In this document: positions 15,504 to 24,798 of the stretch, one piece after another
Position numbering within the stretch: position 1 is the stretch's first letter
Layout: each line of letters begins with the position of its first letter
Assembly (NCBI GenBank): GCA_022821845.1
Contig: JAJECT010000020.1
Coordinates: 1-63,394 of the forward strand
DNA: 63,394 bases
Direction: 5' to 3'
Source: Rhodothermales bacterium
GTDB taxonomy: Bacteria; Bacteroidota; Rhodothermia; Rhodothermales; VXPQ01
Program-made: the position numbers and the translations under genes
Notes under the pieces: model-generated
The model's database searches: none
What the model was told of the DNA's origin: nothing
What the model saw: only the letters and a program-made list of their open reading frames with translations

Positions 15504-16400
15504 ATGGGAACGCGCTCCCTGTCTGGATGCTGGCGGTTTCTGCGCCTGTGCGGCGCGGGAATCGGCCTGCTGCTCTTTGCCGGCTGCATGGAAGAAAGGC
15601 CGCTGCCGGACTACGTAGCGCGCGTGGAGGACCGGTATCTCCTGGAGGAAGACCTTGAGCGCACCATGGCGAACCTGCCCGCAACCGGGGACCCGGCGGA
15701 AATACGGCAGCAAATCGTGAATCAGTGGCTCGCCACGGAACTCCTGTATGGAGAGGCGCTGCGGCGGGGGCTTGCGGAAGACCCCGAAGTGCAGCGGCGC
15801 CTGGACGAAAGCGAACGATCCGTGCTGGCGAATGCGCTCGTCGAATCGTTTTACCGGGACAATACGGCGGCGCCCGCCGCGGAAGAAATGCGGGCCTATT
15901 TCGAACAACACAAGGAGCAACTCCGGCTGCGCGAGCCTTTCGTGCGGATTCGCTACCTGCGCGCGCCGACGGCGGCGGAAGCCCGGCGGGCGCAGCAGGC
16001 CCTGCGCAATGCGCCCGTGGCGGAACGGGATTCCATATGGGCCGCCTGGACCGCCGCGCTCGCAAGAAGCCCGTCCGCCCCGGACACACTGTCCGCCCCG
16101 CCCATTTCCGCATACGACCATTACCCGGAAAGCCGCCTCTTCGGAAACCAGCCCCTCATTCGGCAAGCGCTGGCCAACCTGGGCGACGAACGGACCGCCG
16201 CGATCATAGAAAGCGATTCCGCCTACCATGTGCTGCAAATGGCGCAGCGCATCCCGACGGGCAGCATCCCGGAGCAGGAATGGATCCAACCCGAACTGGC
16301 GCGCCAGATCATGCTCCAGAACCGGAAACAGTTGTATGCCCGTCTGGTTCAACGCTTGACCAATGAGGCCCTCGCACGCGAAGCGCTCGATAGTCCATAA
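15504..16400 (+). CDS. SurA/PpiD-like envelope lipoprotein without a clear parvulin domain
   Basis: A 298-residue protein with a lipoprotein signal (GAGIGLLLFAG-C, Cys about 29). The following region resembles the chaperone N-domain of SurA/PpiD: YVARVEDRYLLEEDLE...R.QIVNQWLATELLYGEALRRGL. In the middle, the stretch FVRIRYLRAPT...A looks like the first strand of a parvulin domain, but the catalytic pattern of a complete PpiC domain is not evident. This may be a chaperone-only member. It lies between two parvulin genes with 3 bases to the gene before and about 70 to the ATG of the one after, so all three are probably made together and handle outer-membrane protein folding. Exact role is inferred from context. 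Confidence 0.75.
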   Translation: MGTRSLSGCWRFLRLCGAGIGLLLFAGCMEERPLPDYVARVEDRYLLEEDLERTMANLPATGDPAEIRQQIVNQWLATELLYGEALRRGLAEDPEVQRRLDESERSVLANALVESFYRDNTAAPAAEEMRAYFEQHKEQLRLREPFVRIRYLRAPTAAEARRAQQALRNAPVAERDSIWAAWTAALARSPSAPDTLSAPPISAYDHYPESRLFGNQPLIRQALANLGDERTAAIIESDSAYHVLQMAQRIPTGSIPEQEWIQPELARQIMLQNRKQLYARLVQRLTNEALAREALDSP

Positions 16401-16469
16401 TATCTCGTACGGCGCGGCGTTTCTTTGTCGTTCCCGATTCTCCCGCGCATTCACGGCTTTGTACGCTTC

Positions 16470-17831
16470 ATGTCTTTGCTTCCGATAAAACCCGCCGCGC
16501 TTGTTCTTGTCTGGGCGGCGCTCGCCGCCTGGACCCTCCCGGCGGCCCATGCGCAAGACGACGTGATCGACGAGATTGTCGCCGTCGTCAGCGACCAGAT
16601 CGTGCTCAAGTCCGAAGTGGACGCCATCGTGGCGAATTATCTGCAACAACAGCGCGTCCCCTATTCCGAAGTCCTGTGGATGGACGCCCTGAACGAGTTA
16701 ATCGGACAGGAAATCCTGAAAGTGGCCGCCCGCCGCGACACCAACATCACGGTACAGGAAGAGCAGGTCGATCAGGCGCTGGACCAGCGCATCGAGTTCA
16801 TGGCGTCCCAGGTGGGCAGCGAGGAAAGGCTGGAAGAGTTGTACGGGCGAAGCATCGTACGCATCCGGGCGGACCTGCGAGACGAACTGCGCGATCAGTT
16901 GCTCGCGGATCAATTGCGGCAATCCAAGATCCAGAACATTCGCATCACGCCCACGGAATCCGAGGAATGGTTTCGTCGGTTCGCCGCGGATTCGTTGCCG
17001 GTCATTCCGCATGTGGTGCGGCTGAACCACATCGTGCGCTTTCCCGAACTGACGGAAGAAGCCCGCGAGGAAGCCCGCGAAATCATTACGGCCATTCGCG
17101 ACTCCGTCGTAACGGGCGCGAGCGCGTTCGAGGACATGGCGCGGCGATTCTCCGAAGACCCGGGGTCGGCCAGCGTGGGCGGACGCATAGACAATACGAA
17201 CCTGAGCGACCTCGTCCCGGAATTCGGCGCCGTAGCTTCGCGCAGCCCGATCGGGGAAACGTCGCAAGTATTCGAATCCCCGTTCGGCTACCACATTGTC
17301 CGCGTAAATGACCGGCGGGGCGAAATCGTCGATTTCAACCACATCCTGATTCGCATCGACGACAGCGAAATAGACCCCTCGGAAACCATTGCTTTCCTGA
17401 CCGCCGTACGGGATTCGGCGCAGCATCTGGACATTCCCTTCGAACGCCTCGCCAAGCAGCATTCCCAGGAAGAATCCACGGCGCAGCTGGGCGGACGGGT
17501 CGTCGATCCGCGCAGCGGAGAACGCGACCTGGTCCGGGAAAATCTCGGCCCGCTCTGGCTGAACACCCTGGACACCATGCGCGTTGGGGAAATCAGCCTG
17601 CCCACGCCCGTGCAACTGGAAACCCCCCGGCAAGCCTACCACATCGTGCAACTGGTTTTTTCCCAGGAAGAGCATACGGTAAGCCTTGAAACGGACTACG
17701 AACGCATCGAGGAGTTCGCGCTTCAGGAAAAACGCGCGCAATGGATGCAGGACTACATCGATACGCTCCGGGAGGAAATCTACATAGACCTGCGCGGCAA
17801 GGCCCGAACGGTCCAGATGGCCGAACGGTAA
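16470..17831 (+). CDS. surA: Periplasmic peptidyl-prolyl isomerase SurA
   Basis: A 453-residue periplasmic folding factor for outer-membrane proteins. ATG 16470 starts a signal peptide that ends at PAAHAQ; the earlier in-frame TTG (16425) would bury it behind 15 more residues. The SurA N-domain follows, with DEIVAVVSDQIVLKSEVDA and MDALNELIGQEILKVAARRD. The first parvulin domain has LNHIVRFPEL...FEDMARRFSEDPGSASVGGRI...FGYHIVRVNDRRG. A second, more degenerate one has FNHILIRIDDSEI...FERLAKQHSQEEST...AYHIVQLVF. It is the last gene of the triple parvulin cluster, and a MITE-like element begins 23 bases after its stop. SurA normally hands barrel proteins to the BAM complex; this is family knowledge, not seen here. 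Confidence 0.9.
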   Translation: MSLLPIKPAALVLVWAALAAWTLPAAHAQDDVIDEIVAVVSDQIVLKSEVDAIVANYLQQQRVPYSEVLWMDALNELIGQEILKVAARRDTNITVQEEQVDQALDQRIEFMASQVGSEERLEELYGRSIVRIRADLRDELRDQLLADQLRQSKIQNIRITPTESEEWFRRFAADSLPVIPHVVRLNHIVRFPELTEEAREEAREIITAIRDSVVTGASAFEDMARRFSEDPGSASVGGRIDNTNLSDLVPEFGAVASRSPIGETSQVFESPFGYHIVRVNDRRGEIVDFNHILIRIDDSEIDPSETIAFLTAVRDSAQHLDIPFERLAKQHSQEESTAQLGGRVVDPRSGERDLVRENLGPLWLNTLDTMRVGEISLPTPVQLETPRQAYHIVQLVFSQEEHTVSLETDYERIEEFALQEKRAQWMQDYIDTLREEIYIDLRGKARTVQMAER

Positions 17832-17853
17832 CGCGACGTTCCCGGCGTTCCCC

Positions 17854-18116
17854 TAAAGGATACTCTGATCAAAGCCGCTTCGCTCAGCGCGTCCCTATTG
17901 CCCGCAAAGACCGTCATGCCCGGATCATTGAAATCAGCAGAAAATACAGTAGATTCGGTACGTTGCGTCCGTGACGCGCCCTTCGGGAGGCTGCGAGGGG
18001 CACGCTGGCTGTGTCATTCCTCATTATGTGGGGCCTGCCACATCGCTTCGTCATTCCTTGCCAGCGCACCCCTCGCATGCCTCTGAGCTTTGCGGATTTA
18101 ATCAGAGTATCCTAAA
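17854..18116 (+). mobile_element. MITE-like element, copy A (263 bp)
   Basis: A non-coding element with inverted ends AGGATACTCTGAT / ATCAGAGTATCCT; the match continues loosely for about 35 bases on each side. It is flanked on both sides by TAAA, which may include the target duplication. A second copy lies at 29422-29687: the first 66 bases are identical, the last 100 nearly so, and overall identity is about 90% by eye. Inside, GCGAGGGGCACGCTGG and CCAGCGCACCCCTCGC form a second inverted pair, so its RNA would fold strongly. It has no transposase and would depend on one elsewhere. Confidence 0.8.
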
Positions 18117-18268
18117 ATTCGCGAACGCCTCGGCATGTTATGAATTTTCGCCGTATCCTTGGAAGAACCGTCGCCTTGCTTCTGTCCTGCGCGCCTCGCT
18201 GCGAAAAGCGATGGCCCCCGTATGGACGCAGGCGTTTACCCCACCTTATTCATCTACGGTATCCGAAC

Positions 18269-19051
18269 ATGATTCGTTCAAACGTTTTATCGCCGATATG
18301 CGTCGCGCTCGTTTTTGCGTTCGCCGCTTCGACGAGCGCTTTCGCCCAGGTCGGCGTGGGCGCCGAAGCCCCCGAGAGCGCCGACGTCCTTTTTGACGGG
18401 ACGCGCGCCTCGCTTGACGCAAACTGGGAATATTGGGAAGGCCCCTGCTTCGCCTCGTCCATGCCTATCAAGTGGAATGTCGTGCCGAACCATTTCGACG
18501 ACGGCGAAGGCACGGCCATGTCCAGCAAAGAGCCCTATTCGAGCACCTACGGTCAGGCAGACATCGTCACGAAGAAGAAGCCCCGCGATTTTCGGCTGCA
18601 TGTCGAATTTCTGATTCCGCGCAGCCGGGGAAATAGCGGCGTCTACCTCGACAACCGGTACGAAATCCAGGTGGTAGAGGGCGAGGACGGCCTGCATGGC
18701 ATGGCTTCTGTGATCAACGAGCAGGAAGCGCCCTACGAGTTGTTCAACGGTTTGCAAAAATGGAATTCGTATGATATCCAGTATCGCGGCGCCCGTTTCG
18801 ACGAGCACGGCGAACGCAGCGAGAAGGCGATGGTCACCCTGTATTTCAATGGGGAGAAGGTGCATGAGAATGTGCCCATCAACAAGGTTTGGGGCGGTCC
18901 CTGCTCGGCGCTTGACGGGGGCAACGAGGGCGGCGAGCGCATCACCGACGCGCCGGGCGGCGTCAAGCTCCAGGCCGAAGGGCACGACGTGCGCTATCGC
19001 AACATCTGGATGCAGGAGATGAGCTTCGACGACCCGGATACGGATTTTTAA
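18269..19051 (+). CDS. Secreted DUF1080 (3-keto-disaccharide hydrolase-like) protein
   Basis: A 260-residue exported protein. ATG 18269 begins a signal peptide (MIRSNVLSPICVALVFAFAAS...AFA); the open frame upstream of it has no family match. The mature part is a DUF1080 lectin-like jelly-roll: FDGTRASLDANWEYW, then DIVTKKKPRDFRLHVEFLIP, then the signature SRGNSGVYLDNRYEIQVVEG and a VTLYFNGEKVHENV strand. DUF1080 members are linked to sugar breakdown, including 3-keto-glucoside hydrolysis, often in secreted or lipoprotein form. The gene stands alone between the MITE copy and folK. Substrate is unknown. Confidence 0.85.
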   Translation: MIRSNVLSPICVALVFAFAASTSAFAQVGVGAEAPESADVLFDGTRASLDANWEYWEGPCFASSMPIKWNVVPNHFDDGEGTAMSSKEPYSSTYGQADIVTKKKPRDFRLHVEFLIPRSRGNSGVYLDNRYEIQVVEGEDGLHGMASVINEQEAPYELFNGLQKWNSYDIQYRGARFDEHGERSEKAMVTLYFNGEKVHENVPINKVWGGPCSALDGGNEGGERITDAPGGVKLQAEGHDVRYRNIWMQEMSFDDPDTDF

Positions 19052-19059
19052 CCGATTGA

Positions 19060-19623
19060 TTGGCGCGGAAGGCGTTGCAGGAGCATCGGGCGTTTCTTGG
19101 CTTGGGTTCGAACCTCGGCGAGCGGGTCGAGCATCTTCGTTTTGGCGTCGCGCGACTGCACGCTGCGCGGGATGTGCGCGTGATGGCCGTGTCGCCCGTC
19201 TACGAATCGAAGGCCCACCTGCGGCCTGGCGCCGCGCCGCAGTCGCCCTATCTGAATATGGCGGCAGCGGTGCGGACGCGCCTGGACGCGCGGACCTTGC
19301 TTGCGCTTGCGCTGCGGATCGAACGGTCGAGAGGCCGCCGCCGCGCTTTTGGCTCGCCTCAGTGGGCGCCCCGGACGCTGGATATAGACGTGCTCGTTTT
19401 CGACCGGCTGTGTTTTTCGGGAACCGGGCTTTCCGTGCCGCATCCGAGACTTGCTTCCCGGCGATTCGTTTTGCGTCCCTTGTGCGACGTGGCCCCGGAC
19501 CTGTACGTGCCTGCGCCGTTCGACGAGCAGGTCGGCGCGTTGCTTGCAAAATGCCCGGACCCGGGACCGGTTATTCGAACGTCCTTTGAGGTTTCAAACG
19601 CATTCTCTGTGTCATGCTCCTGA
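19060..19623 (+). CDS. folK: 2-amino-4-hydroxy-6-hydroxymethyldihydropteridine pyrophosphokinase
   Basis: A 187-residue folate enzyme. It transfers pyrophosphate from ATP to the pterin alcohol, the step before dihydropteroate synthase. Conserved blocks are FLGLGSNLGERVEHL (12-26), the VYESKAH and YLNMAAAV segments, W.PRTLDIDVLVFD with the two metal-binding Asp residues, and VPHPRLASRRFVLRPLCDVAP. It starts at TTG 19060, nine bases after the DUF1080 stop; a second in-frame TTG at 19075 is an alternative and no ATG is available. The last 10 bases overlap the start of the next small membrane-protein gene. Confidence 0.92.
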   Translation: MARKALQEHRAFLGLGSNLGERVEHLRFGVARLHAARDVRVMAVSPVYESKAHLRPGAAPQSPYLNMAAAVRTRLDARTLLALALRIERSRGRRRAFGSPQWAPRTLDIDVLVFDRLCFSGTGLSVPHPRLASRRFVLRPLCDVAPDLYVPAPFDEQVGALLAKCPDPGPVIRTSFEVSNAFSVSCS

Positions 19624-19826
19624 AAATCTTCGCTTTTTGCGTACTGGTGTATACGGTCTTCAGGATGGCGCGGACGCTTTTGCGGACGCTGGCGCGTCTT
19701 GCGGCGGGCCAGCAGCCGCGCCAACCCCGCTCCCCACGCAAGGATGGGCAATGGGCGGGACCCCGGCCCCGAAAAAGCGCGCGCGGAGGCGAGCAGGCGG
19801 AAGATGCGGACTACGTAGACGTGTAG
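19614..19826 (+). CDS. Small single-pass membrane protein (DUF4834-like)
   Basis: A 70-residue protein with one hydrophobic N-terminal segment (LLKIFAFCVLVYTVFRMARTLL) and a basic, then acidic tail ending DADYVDV. Small proteins of this shape directly after folK, with a membrane helix and a closing '...YVDFE/YVDV' tail, are common in Bacteroidota (DUF4834-type). The ATG overlaps the end of folK by 10 bases, so it is translationally coupled. Function unknown. Confidence 0.65.
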   Translation: MLLKIFAFCVLVYTVFRMARTLLRTLARLAAGQQPRQPRSPRKDGQWAGPRPRKSARGGEQAEDADYVDV

Positions 19827-19884
19827 CGGCGCGTCCCGCCGTTTCCGGTCGCCGGATGGAAAATGATGGAAAAGGTTTGCGCAG

Positions 19885-20562
19885 TCACTGCTCGACGCCC
19901 AGCGTAAACGTGATGGTGGCCCGGCTTGCTATCGCCTGGCCGTTCTTGCGGGCGGGGCGGTACATGTACTGGCTGGCCGCCGCGATGGCGGCTTCCTCCA
20001 GGCCGTGTCCCAGTGCATCGACGGCTTCCTTGATTTCGCCGTTTTCGTCGAGCAGGAATCGTTCGGTTACGGTGGCTTTCTCTACGCGGCCCCGGGCGTT
20101 CACCCGCGCCTCTACCACCAGTTTGGCCCGCACGCGTTTCCGCCGGGCTTCTTCTGTGTATTCGGGCGTGGCGACCCGCACGATTCGCGGTCCTCTCGTG
20201 GCGCCTGCGGCTGCTTCGGCCTGCTCGCCAGCGCGGGTTAGGGGCGCTTCGGCGGGTTCGAGCGAAAGCGCGCTGTCGGAAAAATCCAGTTCGTCTTCGG
20301 CAAGGTATTCGTCGTCCGGAACCAGTACGGGCACCAGCGGCGCGGGCGGCGCCGGGGCCGCCGCAGCGTGTCGCGTGGGCTGGATTTCCTCGATCGCAAT
20401 GCGTTCGGCGTCGTTCGTCCGCCAGGTTGCGGGCAGTTCGGGGACGGTTTCGCGAAGGGGCCAGAAGCGGACGGCGCCAATGACGAGGGCCAGCGCCGCG
20501 GCGAGGCACGCCAGGAAGCGGGTGCGATGGGTCGCGATATGGTGCGGGTCGGAACGCGGCAT
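19885..20562 (-). CDS. TonB-family energy transducer-like protein
   Basis: A 225-residue envelope protein. A cytoplasmic head is followed by one membrane helix (FLACLAAALALVIGAVRFW, about 16-34), then a periplasmic linker rich in Pro, Ala and Glu, and a C-terminal TonB domain (about 130-225). The TonB domain shows the pattern PEYTEEARRKRVRAKLVVEARVNARGRVEKATV...AAIAAASQYMYRPARKNGQ. TonB domains contact outer-membrane transporters and pass on energy from ExbBD. ATG 20562 is used instead of the upstream TTG because it places a normal short head before the helix. No exbB, exbD or receptor gene is beside it. It converges with the folK cluster. Confidence 0.85.
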   Translation of the reverse strand: MPRSDPHHIATHRTRFLACLAAALALVIGAVRFWPLRETVPELPATWRTNDAERIAIEEIQPTRHAAAAPAPPAPLVPVLVPDDEYLAEDELDFSDSALSLEPAEAPLTRAGEQAEAAAGATRGPRIVRVATPEYTEEARRKRVRAKLVVEARVNARGRVEKATVTERFLLDENGEIKEAVDALGHGLEEAAIAAASQYMYRPARKNGQAIASRATITFTLGVEQ

Positions 20563-20693
20563 CGACGGGCGCCTGCACAGGTTTTTTGTTTGAACCCGCC
20601 TTGCGGGCAAGGGTTCGCCGGGCGGCGGCCTGGAATTATGCGGCGGGCGCCTTTTAACTTCAAGCCTTTTACTTCAAAAAGACTGTGAAGATA

Positions 20694-20722
20694 TTGAGAC
20701 CGGGCGCAAAAATGCCTAATTT
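20694..20722 (+). promoter_or_regulatory. Probable carA promoter
   Basis: TTGAGA (20694-20699) and TAATTT (20717-20722) are spaced by 17 bases in a locally AT-rich stretch 50 bases before the carA ATG. This is a fair sigma-70-like match, read only by eye. A GGAG at 20758-20762 just before ATG 20772 could serve as ribosome-binding site. Confidence 0.4.
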
Positions 20723-20771
20723 GTCCTAATTTAACAAGAATGCGCTTACGATTCGATTGGAGATAACTCCT

Positions 20772-21914
20772 ATGCAACAAACATCGACGAATGGTTCTCC
20801 GTGCAAGCTGGCCCTGGCGGACGGAATCGTCGTGAAGGGATACGCCATTGGCCATCCGGGCGAAACGGGCGGCGAACTCTGCTTTAACACCAGCATGACG
20901 GGGTATCAGGAGATCATGACGGATCCGTCCTATCACGGGCAGATCATGATGATGACCTACCCGCACATCGGGAACTACGGGGCCATGGATATCGATATGG
21001 AGGCGGTCGCGCCCATGGTGGCGGGCTTCGTAGTGCGTCAGTTCGCCGCGGAATACTCCAACTTGCAGGCGGACGAATCGCTGGACCGTTTTATGAAGCG
21101 GCACGAGTTGGTGGGCATTAGCGGCGTGGATACCCGCCGCCTGGTGCGCCATATTCGTACGCAGGGCGTTATGAACGCCGTGATTTCGTCGGTGGACCTG
21201 GACGACGACCGGCTGATCGAAAAAGCGCGCAACTGGCCCTCCATGGATGGGCTGGAACTGGCTTCCCGGGTGACGGTGGACGCGGCGGAGGATTGGCATG
21301 CGGGAGACGGCCCGCGCATTGCGGTGTTCGACTACGGCGTGAAGCGCAATATCCTTCGGTCGTTCGAGGCGCAGGGCTGCGCCGTGCGCCTTTTCCCCGC
21401 TTCGGCGTCGCTCGAAGAGGTGCTTGCCTGGGAGCCGGACGGACTCTTTTTTTCGAACGGCCCAGGCGATCCGCGCGTCATGCCCCAGGCGATAGAAACG
21501 GTTCGGGAAGCGTTCCGAACGAATATTCCGCTGTTCGGAATCTGTTTGGGGCATCAGCTCATGGCGCTGGCTTCCGGGTGCAAGGTGTACAAAATGTTCG
21601 TCGGACATCGGGGGGCCAACCAGCCGGTGCAAAACCTGGGCACCGGCCATGTGGAGGTCACGACGCAAAACCACGGCTTCGCGGTCCGGGAAGCGTCCAT
21701 CGGGGCGAAAATCGCCGAGGTGACGCATCGGAATTTGAACGATCAGACGGTGGAAGGGCTGCGTTTCAGGGATCGCGCGGCCTTTTCCGTGCAGTATCAT
21801 CCGGAAGCGTCGCCGGGACCGCACGACAGCCATTACCTGTTCGATCAGTTTTTCAAGGAAGTGGAAGCGTATCGTCGCGCAACGGCGCGGAACAAGAAAA
21901 AAGTCACGGCCTGA
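20772..21914 (+). CDS. carA: Carbamoyl-phosphate synthase small (glutaminase) subunit
   Basis: A 380-residue subunit that frees ammonia from glutamine for carbamoyl phosphate, the entry to pyrimidine and arginine synthesis. The N-terminal half has the CarA pattern ETGGELCFNTSMTGYQEIMTDPSY. The class I amidotransferase half holds the nucleophile Cys in FGICLGHQLMALA and the catalytic His-Pro-Glu in VQYHPEASPGPHD. ATG 20772 is preceded by GGAG, so it is preferred over the in-frame TTG at 20757. carB follows 45 bases downstream. The pair leads a five-gene run with psd, pssA and purS. Confidence 0.96.
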   Translation: MQQTSTNGSPCKLALADGIVVKGYAIGHPGETGGELCFNTSMTGYQEIMTDPSYHGQIMMMTYPHIGNYGAMDIDMEAVAPMVAGFVVRQFAAEYSNLQADESLDRFMKRHELVGISGVDTRRLVRHIRTQGVMNAVISSVDLDDDRLIEKARNWPSMDGLELASRVTVDAAEDWHAGDGPRIAVFDYGVKRNILRSFEAQGCAVRLFPASASLEEVLAWEPDGLFFSNGPGDPRVMPQAIETVREAFRTNIPLFGICLGHQLMALASGCKVYKMFVGHRGANQPVQNLGTGHVEVTTQNHGFAVREASIGAKIAEVTHRNLNDQTVEGLRFRDRAAFSVQYHPEASPGPHDSHYLFDQFFKEVEAYRRATARNKKKVTA

Positions 21915-21959
21915 GCGCGCCGCGCAGTATCCTCAAAAAATCGTTTCACAGGGGACGCC

Positions 21960-24788
21960 ATGCCCAAACGCGAAGACATTCACCGGATTTTGCTGATCGG
22001 AAGCGGGCCTATCGTCATCGGTCAGGCGTGCGAATTCGACTATTCCGGCACGCAGGCGGCGCGCGCGCTCCGCAAGGAGGGGTACGAGGTGGTCCTGATC
22101 AATTCGAATCCGGCCACCATCATGACGGACCGGTTGACGGCCGACAAGATTTACCTGAAGGATTTGACGCCCGCCTCCATTCGGGAAATCGTCGATATAG
22201 AGAAGCCGGACGCGGTGTTGCCCACGATGGGCGGGCAAACGGCGCTGAACCTTGCCGGCGCGCTTCAGGACGAGGGATTCTGGGAAGCGCAGGGCGTAGA
22301 GGTGATCGGGGTGGATATCGACGCCATACAAATTACGGAAGACCGGCAGGCGTTTCGCGACCTGATGGAGCGCATCGGGATTGATCAGGCGCGCAGCCGC
22401 GTGGCGAAAAGTTTGCTCGAAGCCAAGGAAATCGCGCAGGAAATCGGGGAGCTGCCCGTCGTGATTCGTCCGTCGTACACGTTGGGCGGGTCTGGAGGAG
22501 GCATTGTATGGACCCATGAGGAATTCGACCGCAAAGTTACGCGCGGGCTGGAGATGTCTCCGGTGCACGAGGTGCTTATCGAGGAGTGCCTGTTCGGCTG
22601 GAAAGAATACGAACTGGAACTGCTCCGGGACGCCAACGACAACGTCATTATCGTGTGCCCCATTGAGAATGTGGATCCCATGGGCGTGCATACCGGCGAT
22701 TCCGTTACGGTGGCGCCTGCGCAGACCCTTACCGACAAGCAATATCAGGGGATGCGGGACGCGGCGATTCGCGCCATGCGTTCGATAGGCACCTTTGCCG
22801 GGGGGTGCAATATCCAGTTCGCCTTCGACCCGTCCGGCAGCCGGATGATCGTCATAGAAATCAATCCGCGCGTATCCCGGTCGTCCGCGCTGGCCTCGAA
22901 AGCGACGGGATACCCCATTGCGAAGGTGGCGGCGCGGCTGGCGGCAGGGTACACGCTGGACGAATTGCCGAACGAGATCACGGGCGACACGAGCGCTTGT
23001 TTCGAGCCGGCCATAGATTACGTAGTGACCAAGATTCCGCGCTTCAACTTTGACAAGTTCGAAGGAGTGGACGAGGAACTTACGACCCAGATGAAGGCGG
23101 TGGGCGAAGTCATGGCCATCGGGCGGACCTTTGCGGAGAGTTTGCAAAAAGCCTGGCAAAGCCTGGAAATCGGCTACAACGGCTTGGGCGGCGACCGGGA
23201 GGACGCGCCCCCTGCGGAAGTGCGCGAGCGTTTGGCCAGGCCGCTGTGGGACCGGACGCTCCAGATTCGCAACGCCTTCAAACTGGGCGCGTCCGTCGAG
23301 GAGATTGCGGACGTGTCCAAGGTCGATCCGTGGTTTTTGTATCAGATTCGGGATATCGTGCGGCTGGAAGGGGAGATTGGGGAGCGGACCTTGCAGGAGA
23401 TGGACGCCGAATTCATGAAGCGGGCGAAGCAGTACGGCTTTTCCGACGTACAAATTGCATACTTGCTGAACGAAGACGCGACCGAGGCGCAGGTTCGGGC
23501 GCGCCGCAAGGAGTTGGGCGTGATCCCTTCCTATCAGGTGGTCGATACCTGCGCGGGCGAATTTCCTGCCCAGACGCCCTATTTCTATTCTTCGTACGAA
23601 GAGGGCAACGAAAGCGAGGCGTCCGATCGCAAGAAGGTGATCATTTTGGGGAGCGGGCCGAATCGCATCGGGCAGGGCATCGAATTCGATTACTCATGCG
23701 TACATGGCGTGAACGCGGTGCGGGACAGCGGCTACGAAGCCATTATGATCAACTGCAACCCGGAGACCGTTTCCACGGATTTCGATATTGCGGACAAGTT
23801 GTATTTCGAGCCGGTGTACTGGGAACGGGTCCTCGATATCGTCGAGCACGAACGCCCGGAGGGGGTTATCGTGCAGTTGGGGGGGCAGACGGCGCTGAAA
23901 ATCGCGGAAAAAATACACGAGCACGGCATTCGGATTTTCGGCACGTCGTACGAAATGATGGACCTGGCGGAGAGCCGGGGCAAATTCTCGCATGTGCTCC
24001 GGGAACTGGAGATACCGTTTCCGCCCTATGGCATGGCGGTGACGGTGCAGGAGGCGGTGGCTACCGCCGAGCGCATCGGGTATCCTATTCTGATCCGCCC
24101 GAGTTACGTGCTGGGCGGGCAGGGGATGCGCATCGCGATCAACAAGGAAGAAGTCCAGCATTACACCAAGAAAATATGGACCCTTTTCCCGGAAAATCAT
24201 GTACTGCTCGACCTGTTTCTGGAGAACGCCATCGAAATGGACGTGGACGTCGTGCGAGACGGGGACGAGACGTGGATAGCGGGAATTATGCAGCATATCG
24301 AGCCGGCGGGGGTGCATAGCGGCGATTCGACGGCGGTGCTGCCTCCATTCTCTCTTCCAGAGGAAATTTTGCAGACGGTGCGTACGTATGCGCGGGATAT
24401 CGCCGACCGGCTGGACATTATCGGGTTGATGAACGTGCAGTTCGCCGTCAAGGACGGGATCGTGTATTGCATCGAGGCCAATCCGAGGGCGTCGCGGACC
24501 GTGCCGTTCGTGGCGAAGGCGACGGGGATCCCCGTGTCCGATATCGCCACCAAAGTGATGCTGGGCCAGAAACTGGCCGATTTTCGGAAGGCGGGGCGGC
24601 TTGCGTCGAGCCTGGAGGGGTTTGCGATCAAGGAGCCCGTGTTTTCCTGGGACAAATTCCCCGAAGTGCCGAAAGAACTGGGTCCCGAAATGAAATCTAC
24701 CGGCGAAGCGATCGCCTTCGTGGATGCGCTCACCGACGAGCATTTTCAGCGCCCGTACGAAATGCGCAATCTGTACCTGAGTCGATAG
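21960..24788 (+). CDS. carB: Carbamoyl-phosphate synthase large subunit, lacking the C-terminal MGS domain
   Basis: A 942-residue ATP-dependent subunit that makes carbamoyl phosphate from bicarbonate, ammonia and two ATP. Both ATP-grasp halves are visible: the first opens with [21 protein letters not shown] and has [14 protein letters not shown]; the second opens with [19 protein letters not shown] and has [13 protein letters not shown]. The chain stops at about residue 942, right after the second synthetase half. The usual 1,070-residue enzyme continues with a methylglyoxal-synthase-like domain that binds UMP and ornithine. That domain is absent, with no frame continuing it downstream, because psd starts 10 bases later. 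Allosteric control by those effectors should therefore be lost or different. Confidence 0.95.
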   Translation: MPKREDIHRILLIGSGPIVIGQACEFDYSGTQAARALRKEGYEVVLINSNPATIMTDRLTADKIYLKDLTPASIREIVDIEKPDAVLPTMGGQTALNLAGALQDEGFWEAQGVEVIGVDIDAIQITEDRQAFRDLMERIGIDQARSRVAKSLLEAKEIAQEIGELPVVIRPSYTLGGSGGGIVWTHEEFDRKVTRGLEMSPVHEVLIEECLFGWKEYELELLRDANDNVIIVCPIENVDPMGVHTGDSVTVAPAQTLTDKQYQGMRDAAIRAMRSIGTFAGGCNIQFAFDPSGSRMIVIEINPRVSRSSALASKATGYPIAKVAARLAAGYTLDELPNEITGDTSACFEPAIDYVVTKIPRFNFDKFEGVDEELTTQMKAVGEVMAIGRTFAESLQKAWQSLEIGYNGLGGDREDAPPAEVRERLARPLWDRTLQIRNAFKLGASVEEIADVSKVDPWFLYQIRDIVRLEGEIGERTLQEMDAEFMKRAKQYGFSDVQIAYLLNEDATEAQVRARRKELGVIPSYQVVDTCAGEFPAQTPYFYSSYEEGNESEASDRKKVIILGSGPNRIGQGIEFDYSCVHGVNAVRDSGYEAIMINCNPETVSTDFDIADKLYFEPVYWERVLDIVEHERPEGVIVQLGGQTALKIAEKIHEHGIRIFGTSYEMMDLAESRGKFSHVLRELEIPFPPYGMAVTVQEAVATAERIGYPILIRPSYVLGGQGMRIAINKEEVQHYTKKIWTLFPENHVLLDLFLENAIEMDVDVVRDGDETWIAGIMQHIEPAGVHSGDSTAVLPPFSLPEEILQTVRTYARDIADRLDIIGLMNVQFAVKDGIVYCIEANPRASRTVPFVAKATGIPVSDIATKVMLGQKLADFRKAGRLASSLEGFAIKEPVFSWDKFPEVPKELGPEMKSTGEAIAFVDALTDEHFQRPYEMRNLYLSR

Positions 24789-24798
24789 GGAGGCTTGC

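Noticed and set aside
13512-16649. Minus-strand frame of 1,045 codons opposite the parvulin operon
   Set aside because: Rich in Arg, Gly, Gln and Phe as expected from reverse reading of GC-rich DNA; the plus strand carries three clear envelope proteins.
19100-19125. GGTTCGAACC, a tRNA T-arm-like string
   Set aside because: It lies in the FolK codons for GLGSNLG; no cloverleaf can be drawn around it.
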